Assembly: GCA_964600045.1 (NCBI GenBank)
Contig: CAZRHS010000028.1
Span: 1-21,726, forward strand
Source of the DNA: Phil1 sp964600045
Lineage (GTDB): Bacteria > Bacillota > Clostridia > Christensenellales > CAG-138
Length of the DNA: 21,726 nucleotides
Direction: 5' to 3'
In this document: piece by piece, positions 14,397 through 21,726 of the stretch
Layout of the letters: each line of letters opens with the position of its first letter
How positions within the stretch are numbered: position 1 is the stretch's first letter
Notes under the pieces: model-generated
The model's database searches: none
Told to the model about the DNA's origin: nothing
The model's input: the letters and a program-made list of their open reading frames with translations, nothing else
Translations under genes and position numbers: made by a program

Positions 14397-15695
14397 TCAG
14401 TTCGCGCTCGGGTCGTTCACAACGCCTATGAAGAGCGGCACGGTTCCGTTTGTTATTGCGAATATGAAGGGGCGGTCCAGTATAAGCTCGGCGCTGTCCG
14501 TGGGCATTGCGGCGCCGGAGTAATCAAGCTCCGTATAGGCGCTTGCCTCAACCCCGTTTTCGTCTATTGCAATGTATGTTTCCTGCTTAACGCTGCCTAT
14601 GCCGGCCGCCATGTCGCTTATGCCGGAAAAGTCGGCCGTACCTGCAAATGCCTCCGTTACGCCAAGGGAGTTGAGTGCCTCAACAAGATCGAAGCTTGAG
14701 CTGAAATTAAACTTTGGTATAGCGAACGTAACGTCGCCGTATCCGGTTGTGCTGCCCGCGAACACCGCCGCCATTGCGGATTCATCAAGCAGTATATCGT
14801 CCGTGCTTACGCCCTCCTTGGGCAGAATGAACCACATTGAGCCGAAGTTTTTCATGCTTACTCCCGCCGCGGTGTAGTTTTCGCCCTTTATAAAGCCCTG
14901 GTCCCTTATGGCGTTCATGTATGAGCAGCTTACCTTTTGCCCATCGGCGCGGGTAAACTCGCCATCCGTTGTGGCATCCTTATCAAAGCGGCTTGTCCAT
15001 TCGTCCTTAAGATAAAGCGTGTTTATGATGCTTAAAAGCGTTTCGGGGTCAATGTCCACGTTCGGCTCTATCGTGCCGTTTGTTTTCGCCTTTATCCATT
15101 TCTTCATGTTCTCGGCCGTTTCTTCGCTTGTGAAGTCCGCGCTGAAAACCTCCGCATAGAACTGCTCCGCGCAGGTATTAAGGAAATCTTCGTTATATGT
15201 TACGGCCTCGCCATTGTATTTTTCGCTAAGCCACAGCGAATCCGCTATCATAAAGTCGGCATTGCCTTCCCTTTCGCGGGATACCATATTGCGGTACATA
15301 TTGCCGCACTGCTCGGCAAGTGTTTCGGCATCGCTAAAGCCAAGCAGGCTTAATAATTCGTCCTTTGTGGTGCCGTTCGCGCCATTGGCCGCCATTGCAA
15401 GCGCGTAATAAAGGCTGAAGGGCGAGAAGTTTGCGTTACTGTCCGCGCCCGCAAGCACCTTTGCGGCTGTTTTTGCGGCAAATGAAGCCATGGCAGAATA
15501 TGAGGAATCCTCAACGGGCATATTCTCCCGCTGCTCATACCATTTATCAAAGCTCAGCGTTTCAACATTTTTAACCGTATTAAGAGCGGTAGGCGCGGAG
15601 TCTGAGCCGGTGGTAAGGCTTTCCTCATCCCCTGCCGCGCAGCCGAAGCAGAACAGCATGCTGAGCGCCAGCATAATCGATATTGCTTTTTTCAT
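14397..15695 (-). CDS. Serpin-family protease inhibitor, predicted lipoprotein
   Basis: The 432-residue protein is a serpin with a bacterial lipoprotein signal (Cys 19 after a hydrophobic core) and a 30-residue acidic, Ser/Thr-rich linker. Core landmarks include NFSPFSLYYALAMAANGA, INTLYLKDEW, IPKFNF and the serpin signature LILDRPFIFAI (403-413). The reactive-loop hinge starts at E379: ENGVEASAY, with Gly at P15 and Ala/Ser at P12-P10 as in inhibitory serpins, but Val at P14 and Tyr at P9. Counting from the hinge puts the scissile bond near A395-A396-M397, which would suit elastase- or subtilisin-like proteases. The gene is transcribed alone between two terminators. Likely role: surface defence against host or competing proteases. 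I found no convincing promoter at 15696-15764. Confidence 0.92.
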   Translation of the reverse strand: MKKAISIMLALSMLFCFGCAAGDEESLTTGSDSAPTALNTVKNVETLSFDKWYEQRENMPVEDSSYSAMASFAAKTAAKVLAGADSNANFSPFSLYYALAMAANGANGTTKDELLSLLGFSDAETLAEQCGNMYRNMVSREREGNADFMIADSLWLSEKYNGEAVTYNEDFLNTCAEQFYAEVFSADFTSEETAENMKKWIKAKTNGTIEPNVDIDPETLLSIINTLYLKDEWTSRFDKDATTDGEFTRADGQKVSCSYMNAIRDQGFIKGENYTAAGVSMKNFGSMWFILPKEGVSTDDILLDESAMAAVFAGSTTGYGDVTFAIPKFNFSSSFDLVEALNSLGVTEAFAGTADFSGISDMAAGIGSVKQETYIAIDENGVEASAYTELDYSGAAMPTDSAELILDRPFIFAITNGTVPLFIGVVNDPSAN

Positions 15696-15764
15696 ATATA
15701 CCTCCCGTGAACTACTTATTCAATGTATAAACGGATTAAGCCCATAAAAGGTTGCGCGGTATAG

Positions 15765-15790
15765 AAAAAGAGGGCGGATAACCGCCCCCT
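15765..15790 (-). terminator. Intrinsic terminator of the aminotransferase gene
   Basis: On the minus strand, a GGGGGCGG / CCGCCCTC stem with loop TTAT is followed by TTTTTCT, 15 bases past the aminotransferase stop. It separates that gene from the serpin. Confidence 0.85.
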
Positions 15791-15804
15791 TATGGGAATT
15801 ATGC

Positions 15805-17001
15805 TTATTTGTTAAGAGCGTTGTACTGCTTGATGGCCTTGGCCAGCAGATCCATGGCGCGCTCGATATCCTCGCACTTAAGCACGTAGGCCAGACGGAC
15901 CTCGTTCTTGCCGCAGCCGGGGGTGGCGTAGAAGCCGTTGCCGGGAGCGTACATAACGGTTTCGTTATTGTCGCTGAACTCGGTGAGCAGCCAGGTCTGG
16001 AACTTATCGGTATCGTCTACGGGCAGCTTGGCCATTACGTAGAAGGCACCCTTGGGCTCCTTGCAAACCACGCCGGGGATCTCCAGCAGCTTGCGATAAA
16101 TGGTATCGCGGCGGCGACGGTACTCGTCGCGCACTTCGTCAAAGTAATCGCTGCTTACGTTGTAAAGAGCGGCGGAAGCAACCTGGTCAAGGGTAGCAAC
16201 GCTGAGCCTGGCCTGGCAATACTTCATGGCGTTCTGCTGCAGCTGCTTATTGCGGGTGATCATGCAGCCGATACGGGCGCCGCAGGCGCTGAAGCGCTTG
16301 GAGACGGAGTCGATAATGATGGCGTTGTCGTTGATGTCCGCGAACTGGCCGATGGTCTCCAGGGGCTCGCCGCCGTATACGAATTCACGATAGACTTCGT
16401 CGCCGATAAGGAACAGGTTGTGGTCCCTGGCAACATCAGCCATAACCCTAAGCTCTTCCGGAGTAAGTACGGTACCGGTGGGGTTGCCGGGGTTGGTGAA
16501 GAGGATGGCGCGGGTGTGCTCGTTTATAAGCGGCTCGATGCGCTCGCGGATAGCGAACTTGTAGCCTTCCTCAGCGCTGGTGGTCAGCGGGCGGATGGTG
16601 GCGCCGGTGGAACGAACAAAGGTATTGTAGTTGGGATAGAAGGGTTCGGGGATTATGATCTCGTCGCCTTCGTCCAGTATGCAGTTAAGGGCGATGGTCA
16701 GGGCCTCGCTGCCGCCGGTGGTTACGAAAATGTCGCCGGTCTCATAGTGAATGCCAAGCCTGTCGTAATAACCCTGAACGGCCTTTACCATGTCGGGTAT
16801 TCCGGGGGAGGGAGCGTATTCGAGCACCGGAAGCTTAAAATCGCGCACGGCATCAAAGTACGCCGGCGGGGTGGCTATATCGGGCTGGCCGATATTAAGA
16901 TGATAGATCTTTATTCCCCTCTTAGCGCATTCCACCTGATAAGGATAGAACTTGCGGATAGGGGAAAGGTTGCATTTTTCGATCTTGCTCGAAAACTTCA
17001 T
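15805..17001 (-). CDS. Class I pyridoxal-phosphate aminotransferase (aspartate aminotransferase-like)
   Basis: A 398-residue fold-type I aminotransferase. Landmarks are NIGQPDIATP (33-42), the cofactor phosphate loop TTGGSEAL (94-101), NPGNPTG (170-176), GDEVYREF (200-207), and the Schiff-base Lys 235 in DSVSKRFSACGARIG. NEVRLAY near the C-terminus holds the Arg that binds the substrate carboxylate. It transfers amino groups between an amino acid and a 2-oxo acid; aspartate, alanine or aromatic acids are possible. Unlike most neighbours it prefers ATC over ATA for Ile and uses more CTG, suggesting high expression or a different history. It has a strong AGGAGG site and its own terminator, and lies 83 bases after the VanW gene. 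Confidence 0.92.
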   Translation of the reverse strand: MKFSSKIEKCNLSPIRKFYPYQVECAKRGIKIYHLNIGQPDIATPPAYFDAVRDFKLPVLEYAPSPGIPDMVKAVQGYYDRLGIHYETGDIFVTTGGSEALTIALNCILDEGDEIIIPEPFYPNYNTFVRSTGATIRPLTTSAEEGYKFAIRERIEPLINEHTRAILFTNPGNPTGTVLTPEELRVMADVARDHNLFLIGDEVYREFVYGGEPLETIGQFADINDNAIIIDSVSKRFSACGARIGCMITRNKQLQQNAMKYCQARLSVATLDQVASAALYNVSSDYFDEVRDEYRRRRDTIYRKLLEIPGVVCKEPKGAFYVMAKLPVDDTDKFQTWLLTEFSDNNETVMYAPGNGFYATPGCGKNEVRLAYVLKCEDIERAMDLLAKAIKQYNALNK

Positions 17002-17048
17002 TTGTTTTTCCTCCTGAATTTCTCTCTGCTTGTTCTTTATTGTTATTG

Positions 17049-17069
17049 TTCAAAGGCTTTCCCTTTGAA
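17049..17069 (-). other. Hairpin in the leader of the aminotransferase gene
   Basis: A perfect 8-bp stem TTCAAAGG / CCTTTGAA with a 5-base loop lies between the VanW stop and the aminotransferase start. No T-run follows on either strand, so it is not a standard terminator. I could not identify a promoter in 17002-17084, so the two genes may be read from one transcript with this hairpin as a processing or stability element. Confidence 0.5.
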
Positions 17070-17084
17070 AAATTAAGTTCTCTT

Positions 17085-18647
17085 TTAGGATGCTGGCGGT
17101 TCCGCTCCGCCCGTGCCCACAACCTTTTCACCCGTTACGGCATTGTATGTATCCGTATAGAGCGTTTCGGTTTCGTCCTCCATAAGCACGCCGTTCACGT
17201 ATTTGTCCCTGTATGCTGTGGCAACGTATCCGTTGCGGGCCTTTATTGTAACCTCGCTGTACGTGGTGGGCTTTGTCTTATCATAGGTAATCTTGGTTTC
17301 GCCCGGCTCAATCGTTTCGTCTATAACGCCGCGCACCTTGTAGGTTACGCCCTCCTCAAGGGGTTTACCGTATACATAAACGGTAACGGTGTAATTCACC
17401 TGGTCGCAATAGGCGAATATGAAAAGCGGATAGCCCGTGTTGTTAACAAAGTTCAGGCTTTTGCCGGATTCAACGGTGCCTGTTACGGTTGAGTCAAGCC
17501 CAGTGTCAACATAGCTTGAAGGCCATGAATGGTGCTTGCGCTCGGTTATGGATATGCCCTCTATGTTTTGGGCAAGTATCTCCTCAAGCGTGGATCCTCT
17601 CTGCATGCTGGCATGCGCGCAGAGAAGGGCATTGTACATGGTTGTTGATACCTGGCAAATGCCGCCGCCCGCCTGGTCCTCATACTGGTTGCCGTTAACT
17701 ATGCCCGGCGCGAGCGGCCAACCGCCCTCCTCCGTACGGGGGCCTATATAGGCGTTAAAGTTAAATTCCGTCTGATCCTCTACCTTAAGGCCGTTAAGCA
17801 GCGTGCACGCCTTTTGAATATTGCCAACGCGGTTTTCGTTCCTTGCCGCTCTGCTGCCGCCGAAGGACGTTTGGAAAGAGGATATGAACTGCGTATTCTC
17901 CTTAAGCTCCTCCATTGTAAGCTCGGGCTCGGTATATTCAAGCTCCGGCTCAAGCGTTGCCTTTGTCTGCCCTGCCCCAAGCAGGCTTACTATGGTTTGA
18001 TAAAGCTTTTCTTCATCAAGAACATAGCCGTCCGTGCCCTCGTTAAACACAAACTCGGGTTCGGATGCGGAGGATACCGCCTCGGCATAAGGATTCACGG
18101 GATCGGTATCAAGAACATCGCCAATCTCGCTAAGGCGCGTTTTCAGCGCTACTTCATCCGGAATGAAATAAACCGCTATGTCCCTGCCGTTTTCCTTTAT
18201 ATCGTCCTTTTCCTTTGCGTTTTCAATAACGCTGCCGGCGCGGCCAAGCTTAAACGCCTCCATAAGGGCAGAATCAAGCGTTACGGTGGGCTTCATGTCC
18301 GCCGCGGTAAGCACCCACATGGTGGTTGAATGAACAACGTTTATCTGTATGCCCTCAAGGTCCTCTTCAACGCTGGGCAGCACGGCCTGATAAGCGTCCG
18401 CATAAGTCATGCCGGAAACATCAACGCCGTTCACGCTTACGCCCTCAAGGATGGTGCCGTCGTCAACAACCCGGTCTATGTCATTGGCGCTGGGCTTGCC
18501 TATGAAGATATACAAAACAGCCGCGATAATGCTTAAAGCGGCAAGCGTAATAAGTATCAGTTTAGATATGGCCTTGGGGCGGGTAAAGCTGTTTTTTCTT
18601 GAGCTTCTTGCCCTTTTGGTGCCGGATTTTTGCTTTTTAGCTTCCAT
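17085..18647 (-). CDS. VanW-family cell-envelope protein with G5-like domain
   Basis: This 520-residue protein has a basic cytoplasmic tail, one membrane segment (about residues 30-50) and a large extracellular part. After the anchor comes a peptidoglycan-binding-4-like domain (GVSVNGVDVSGMTYADAYQAV, from about 70). The VanW domain lies around 270-400, with RVGNIQKACTLLNGL and the hallmark GGGICQVSTTMYNALL. A G5-like domain follows near 435-500 (ETIEPGETKITYDKTKP). VanW was first seen in a vancomycin-resistance cluster, but such stand-alone homologues are common in Clostridia and have no proven role in resistance; a function in cell-wall architecture is inferred. The start ATG has only a weak GAGG site. 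It has its own promoter. Confidence 0.9.
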   Translation of the reverse strand: MEAKKQKSGTKRARSSRKNSFTRPKAISKLILITLAALSIIAAVLYIFIGKPSANDIDRVVDDGTILEGVSVNGVDVSGMTYADAYQAVLPSVEEDLEGIQINVVHSTTMWVLTAADMKPTVTLDSALMEAFKLGRAGSVIENAKEKDDIKENGRDIAVYFIPDEVALKTRLSEIGDVLDTDPVNPYAEAVSSASEPEFVFNEGTDGYVLDEEKLYQTIVSLLGAGQTKATLEPELEYTEPELTMEELKENTQFISSFQTSFGGSRAARNENRVGNIQKACTLLNGLKVEDQTEFNFNAYIGPRTEEGGWPLAPGIVNGNQYEDQAGGGICQVSTTMYNALLCAHASMQRGSTLEEILAQNIEGISITERKHHSWPSSYVDTGLDSTVTGTVESGKSLNFVNNTGYPLFIFAYCDQVNYTVTVYVYGKPLEEGVTYKVRGVIDETIEPGETKITYDKTKPTTYSEVTIKARNGYVATAYRDKYVNGVLMEDETETLYTDTYNAVTGEKVVGTGGAEPPAS

Positions 18648-18672
18648 AGTGCCAAAACCTCACACATAATGT

Positions 18673-18701
18673 ATTATACAACAACCCGGCCCGCCCTTCA
18701 A
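18673..18701 (-). promoter_or_regulatory. Promoter of the VanW gene
   Basis: On the minus strand, perfect TATAAT (18673-18678) lies 17 bases after TTGAAG (18696-18701, four of six). The start would be near 18666, about 20 bases before the ATG. The remainder of the gap to the cyclophilin stop (18702-18771) shows no clear terminator. Confidence 0.7.
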
Positions 18702-18771
18702 CAGCAGTTTATCACGCTTTTATCATATAATCCCGCGCTAAGCGATTAACTTTTTATGAACCCGGTGTGGC

Positions 18772-19275
18772 TTAAAGCTTTTCGGGCTCCTCTATCTCGC
18801 CCTCGTTCTCCACGGTTATGCTCTTTATGCGCTGCACGTTAAGGGGCCTGTCGCTCCAGTCGGTAGGTACGGCGGCTATTTCGTCAACCGTTTCCATGCC
18901 CTCAATAACCCTGCCGAACGCGGCATACTGGCCGTCCAGATGCGGGGCATCCTGGTGCATTATAAAGAACTGGCTGCCTGCGCTGTTCGGATTCATCGCG
19001 CGGGCCATGCTTATCACGCCGCGGGTATGCTTAAGGCCGTTGGCAACGCCGTTTGCCCTGAACTCGCCCTTTATGCTGTATCCCGGGCCGCCCATGCCGG
19101 TTCCGTCGGGGCAGCCGCCCTGAATCATGAAGCCGGGTATTACCCTATGGAATATAAGGCCGTTGTAGAAGCCGGAATTAGCAAGGCTCAAAAAGTTCTT
19201 AACCGTGTTGGGCGCGGCCGTGCGGTCCATTTCAAGCTTAATCTTTTTTCCGTTTTCCATTTCGATTATAACCAT
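18772..19275 (-). CDS. Cyclophilin-type peptidyl-prolyl cis-trans isomerase
   Basis: A 167-residue single-domain cyclophilin that speeds proline isomerisation during protein folding. The family core is intact: GFYNGLIFHRVIPGFMIQGG (catalytic Arg in FHRV, then QGG), GSQFFIMHQDAPHLDGQYAAFGRV and the GVISMAR strand. There is no signal peptide, so it is cytoplasmic. The position that is Trp in cyclosporin-sensitive enzymes is not Trp here (HLDGQYAAFG), as is usual for bacterial forms. AGGAG lies 8 bases before the ATG. It follows the membrane-protein gene by 34 bases and is probably the last gene of the butyrate-kinase operon. Confidence 0.95.
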   Translation of the reverse strand: MVIIEMENGKKIKLEMDRTAAPNTVKNFLSLANSGFYNGLIFHRVIPGFMIQGGCPDGTGMGGPGYSIKGEFRANGVANGLKHTRGVISMARAMNPNSAGSQFFIMHQDAPHLDGQYAAFGRVIEGMETVDEIAAVPTDWSDRPLNVQRIKSITVENEGEIEEPEKL

Positions 19276-19309
19276 GTGTTTTTCTCCTTTGGTATGTTTA
19301 TTGATTTAA

Positions 19310-20539
19310 TTATGATCCGTATTGAAACGTCATCGCCAGCGCGCCGTATATATTGAACGCGATTCCGAACACGGCGGCCGCCTTTTCCCAGCCCTTAAGC
19401 CGCTTTTCGGCGGAGGACATGCAAATATGGCAAAGCGCGAGCGGAAGAAGATCGCAGGTATATCTTGCCCCGAACTGCCACCCGCCAAACGTTTTATGCA
19501 GGCACAGCCCAAAGAGCATCACCGCCATAGCCACGCACAGGCAAACACGCACGGAATTTATGTTCTTTTGCCTAATGCTGCGCCATACGCTCGCGAAGAA
19601 CAGCAGAAACAGCGGATTTGCCACAAAGAACATGAACCCATCAAAATAGGAATAGCTGAGCGACAGATCCGCGTTAAGCGTAACCGGGCGGAATATGCGA
19701 ACAATGTTATCCCAGATGTATGTAAGGTTGAATTGTCCGTTTTCGCTTTCCAGAAACTCCGGCAGGTAATTATGCCCGAACTCCAGCGGATTATCAAAGC
19801 GAATGTAGTTATACCACATCATTGCCGCCGCTATCGCCGCGGGAGCGATCCACGCTTTCCATTGGGAAAAGAACGAGGCTAACTTGCCCATGCCGCGCGC
19901 TCTGTTTTTGGCGTAAAACCAAGCCGCAAGCGGAAGGAACGCCGCGGCCGCGAACGGCCTGCACCCAACCGCAAGCGCGACAAGCGCGTATGAAAGGCAC
20001 ATTCTGTTTTTGCAGGCGGAGGTGGCGGCGAGCAGCAGAAGAAGCATCATCATAATCTGCGCCATGAACCATACCCCGCCCATGGTACTCATCCACATAA
20101 CGTTGCTGCCAAACGTTATGAACAGAGCTAAAAGCGCGCTGTCCTTTGCTCTGTATCCGCCAAAGCCGCAAAGCGTGAACGCGGCGGCGGCCGTAAGCAG
20201 CGTTATGACCATTATTATAAGGTTATTGGGTGTATTCGTGCCGAATATAAGCACGAACGGCAGCATTACAACGCTTGGGAACGGGGGAAATGAAACATAG
20301 TACTTGCCGTTATATATGGCAAGCTCCAGATACGTATAATTCTGCCCCAGATCCGTGCGCCCCTCAAGCCACGCCTGCGCCTGAAGGGAATAGCTGTCCC
20401 ACGCGCAGTGGTCAAGCAGCGTTCCGCCGAAAAGGCTATGCAGCAGAAGATAGCACAGCAGCATAAAGGCAAGCATGGCGCAGAGCGCCTTTCGCCTGTC
20501 TTTTTTGGTTTCATTTGCCGCTATGCCTATTGCTTCCAT
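19310..20539 (-). CDS. Polytopic membrane protein, GT-C glycosyltransferase-like
   Basis: The 409-residue protein has about ten hydrophobic segments (the first near residues 22-42, the last near 385-405). Following the first segment is an extracytoplasmic loop, HCAWDSYSLQAQAWLEGRTDL, then NYTYLELAIYNGKYYVSFPP. The acidic residue after the first helix and this layout resemble GT-C enzymes of the PMT/ArnT (family 39) type, which move sugars from lipid carriers. I am sure of the membrane topology but not of the enzymatic activity. The frame opens at a TTG at 20557; I chose ATG 20539 because GGAGG lies at 20550-20554, 11 bases upstream. It begins 5 bases after the butyrate kinase stop. Confidence 0.7.
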   Translation of the reverse strand: MEAIGIAANETKKDRRKALCAMLAFMLLCYLLLHSLFGGTLLDHCAWDSYSLQAQAWLEGRTDLGQNYTYLELAIYNGKYYVSFPPFPSVVMLPFVLIFGTNTPNNLIIMVITLLTAAAAFTLCGFGGYRAKDSALLALFITFGSNVMWMSTMGGVWFMAQIMMMLLLLLAATSACKNRMCLSYALVALAVGCRPFAAAAFLPLAAWFYAKNRARGMGKLASFFSQWKAWIAPAAIAAAMMWYNYIRFDNPLEFGHNYLPEFLESENGQFNLTYIWDNIVRIFRPVTLNADLSLSYSYFDGFMFFVANPLFLLFFASVWRSIRQKNINSVRVCLCVAMAVMLFGLCLHKTFGGWQFGARYTCDLLPLALCHICMSSAEKRLKGWEKAAAVFGIAFNIYGALAMTFQYGS

Positions 20540-20544
20540 GCTTT

Positions 20545-21621
20545 TTAGTGCCTCCAAACGAATGTGTTGGGTTCCTCCTGCCCTCTAAGTACCCTCAGGG
20601 CACCCGCGGCGAGGGCTTCAAGCTCAAATTCGCCCGCCATAACCTCAACGGGGGCAATCCAGTTAACGTGCTTTATAATGTTTTCGCAAAGGCGCTTTGA
20701 GTGCGCGGCGCCGCCGGTAAGTATAATCCTGTCCACCTTGCCGCAAACGGGGGCCGCAAGAGCCGAAACGCCCTTTGAAAGGCTGTATCCCATCGCCTCA
20801 AACACAAGCTTTGCGTGCTCATCGCCCGCGTCTATCATCTTTTCAACCTCGCGCACGTCGCTGGTGCCAAGGTGCGCCTTAAGGCCGGCGTTGCCGCGAA
20901 CAAGCTTGGCAAGCTGCTCCTCGGTATATTTTCCGCTGCAGCAGAGCGCGACCAACGATGCCGCCTGCAGTGCGCCGCAGCGCTCCGGGCCAAAGCCCGC
21001 GTCGTCATCGCTGTACATATCTATGGCGCGGCCGTTTTCAAAAAGCCAGCAGGTGGTTCCGCCGCCCAGGTGCAGCACTATGAACGTGCATTTTTCAAAG
21101 GGCCTGTGCATAATGTTTTCGGCGCATTTTCTTGCCATGGCGCGGGTATTCAGCGCGTGGCCGCGGCTTTCACGGGGCACTTCAGGCAGGCCGCTTATGT
21201 GCGCAACGTCTGTCATTTCGTCCACGCCCACGCAATCGTATATCATTGCGGGTATGCCAAGGGGCTTGGCTATGGCGTCGGCCACGGCACAGCCTACGTT
21301 TGAAATATGCTCGCAAACAACATGGTCGCTGTTCACAAAGGCGAGCATATCGCCGTTTACGCCGTAAGCGCCTGTTTTGCAGGGCGGCAGCATGCCCCCG
21401 CGGGAAACAATGCAGCTTAATGATTCAAGCGGAATATTCCGCTCCTCAAGCGTTTTCAGCACGCACTCCTTGCGGAAGTCCAGCTGATCTATAGCGCGGA
21501 TGAACCTTGCGGTTTCCTTCTGATCATGCTCTATGCTTGTGCGGAAAAGCTCCGTTTCCCCATCAAACACGGCAAGCTTGGTTGAAGTTGAGCCGGGGTT
21601 TATTACCAGTATGCGTTCCAT
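20545..21621 (-). CDS. Butyrate kinase family protein
   Basis: The 358-residue protein belongs to the acetate/butyrate kinase family. The phosphate-binding start ILVINPGSTSTKLAVF, the IVSRGGMLPP segment, HALNTRAMARKCAE, and the C-terminal ILTGGAAHSKRLCENI and EALAAGALRVLRGQEEPN are those of butyrate kinase (butyryl phosphate + ADP to butyrate + ATP), and the length fits. Several active-site-region motifs differ from the form I know: LHLGGGTTCWLF in place of HMGGGTSVG, and GFGPERCGALQ in place of PFSPERSGG. The acyl substrate may therefore differ, for example a branched-chain acid. No phosphotransbutyrylase gene is adjacent in the window. GGGAGG precedes the ATG. I therefore leave the gene symbol (buk) unassigned. 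Confidence 0.87.
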   Translation of the reverse strand: MERILVINPGSTSTKLAVFDGETELFRTSIEHDQKETARFIRAIDQLDFRKECVLKTLEERNIPLESLSCIVSRGGMLPPCKTGAYGVNGDMLAFVNSDHVVCEHISNVGCAVADAIAKPLGIPAMIYDCVGVDEMTDVAHISGLPEVPRESRGHALNTRAMARKCAENIMHRPFEKCTFIVLHLGGGTTCWLFENGRAIDMYSDDDAGFGPERCGALQAASLVALCCSGKYTEEQLAKLVRGNAGLKAHLGTSDVREVEKMIDAGDEHAKLVFEAMGYSLSKGVSALAAPVCGKVDRIILTGGAAHSKRLCENIIKHVNWIAPVEVMAGEFELEALAAGALRVLRGQEEPNTFVWRH

Positions 21622-21652
21622 ACTATTATTCCTCCCGATTTTTGATATATTG

Positions 21653-21661
21653 ATTTTACCA
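21653..21661 (-). promoter_or_regulatory. Possible extended -10 promoter of the butyrate kinase operon
   Basis: On the minus strand TGGTAAAAT has a TAAAAT -10 (five of six) with an extended TG. The -35 position is weak (TGGAGT). Initiation would be near 21646, about 25 bases before the ATG. Confidence 0.4.
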
Positions 21662-21700
21662 CAAGCGTTAAATATACTCCATAGCTTTCGGGGGGAAATC

Positions 21701-21726
21701 TGCGTCCCCTGCGTCCCTGCGTCCCC
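21701..21726. repeat. Short GC-rich tandem repeat at the window edge
   Basis: Three head-to-tail copies of TGCGTCCC(C) (9, 8 and 9 bases) run to the last base, so the array may continue outside. Similar GGGACGCAGGGGAC-like repeats border some IS200/REP-associated elements in Bacillota, as far as I recall; nothing here proves that link. Confidence 0.6.

Noticed and set aside
17049..17069. Hairpin after the VanW gene as a terminator
   Set aside because: The stem is AT-containing and no T-run follows on either strand, so it is listed only as a hairpin.
17085..18647. VanW gene as evidence of vancomycin resistance
   Set aside because: No vanH, vanA/B ligase, vanX or VanRS regulator is nearby. 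Stand-alone VanW/G5 proteins are common in Clostridia.
20564..21367. Open frame of 267 codons on the plus strand opposite butyrate kinase
   Set aside because: It is a shadow of the kinase gene. It is Ser/Pro/Ala-rich, with no recognisable domain, promoter or ribosome binding site.

Overview
The window is an ordinary-looking stretch of chromosome from an anaerobic, fermentative member of the Bacillota, most likely class Clostridia. The indicators are a class III fructose-1,6-bisphosphatase, a butyrate kinase-family protein, a TM1266-type protein (the family named for [FeFe]-hydrogenase gene clusters), VanW, a bacterial serpin, GGAGG-type ribosome binding sites and sigma-A-type promoters. Most genes use many ATA (Ile) and CTT (Leu) codons. 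I cannot assign a genus. No rRNA, tRNA, CRISPR array, phage gene or transposase gene is visible. Seventeen complete genes and one partial gene fill nearly all of the window.

Layout, left to right. (1) The end of tpiA and all of gpmI on the plus strand are the tail of a glycolytic operon and close with an intrinsic terminator. (2) A minus-strand operon, tilS-hpt-fbp-(RimK-like ATP-grasp ligase)-(ADP-ribosylglycohydrolase), converges on it and has its own terminator. (3) tilS and ychF are divergent, and their promoters appear to share one -35 site. (4) ychF ends at a bidirectional terminator. (5) A minus-strand operon follows: a roughly 180-nt structured leader, a TM1266-family small protein, then a lipoprotein binding protein, permease and ATPase of a nitrate/sulfonate/taurine-type ABC transporter. 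(6) Next is a polar amino-acid ABC transporter operon (binding protein, permease, ATPase), with a strong promoter preceded by phased A-tracts. (7) A single-gene serpin lipoprotein. (8) A class I aminotransferase. (9) A VanW/G5 surface protein. (10) An operon of a divergent butyrate kinase homologue, a polytopic GT-C-like membrane protein and a cyclophilin. The right edge holds a short GC-rich tandem repeat.

The genes fall into central carbon metabolism (tpiA, gpmI, fbp, butyrate kinase homologue), purine salvage and tRNA modification (hpt, tilS), translation-associated ATPase (ychF), nutrient import (two ABC systems), nitrogen metabolism (aminotransferase) and the cell surface (VanW, serpin, membrane protein). 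The most distinctive elements are the unidentified structured leader ahead of the TM1266-ABC transporter operon, the secreted serpin with a small-residue reactive loop, and the overlapping divergent promoters between tilS and ychF. I found no clearly new multi-gene system; the TM1266 leader-transporter unit is the best candidate for one.
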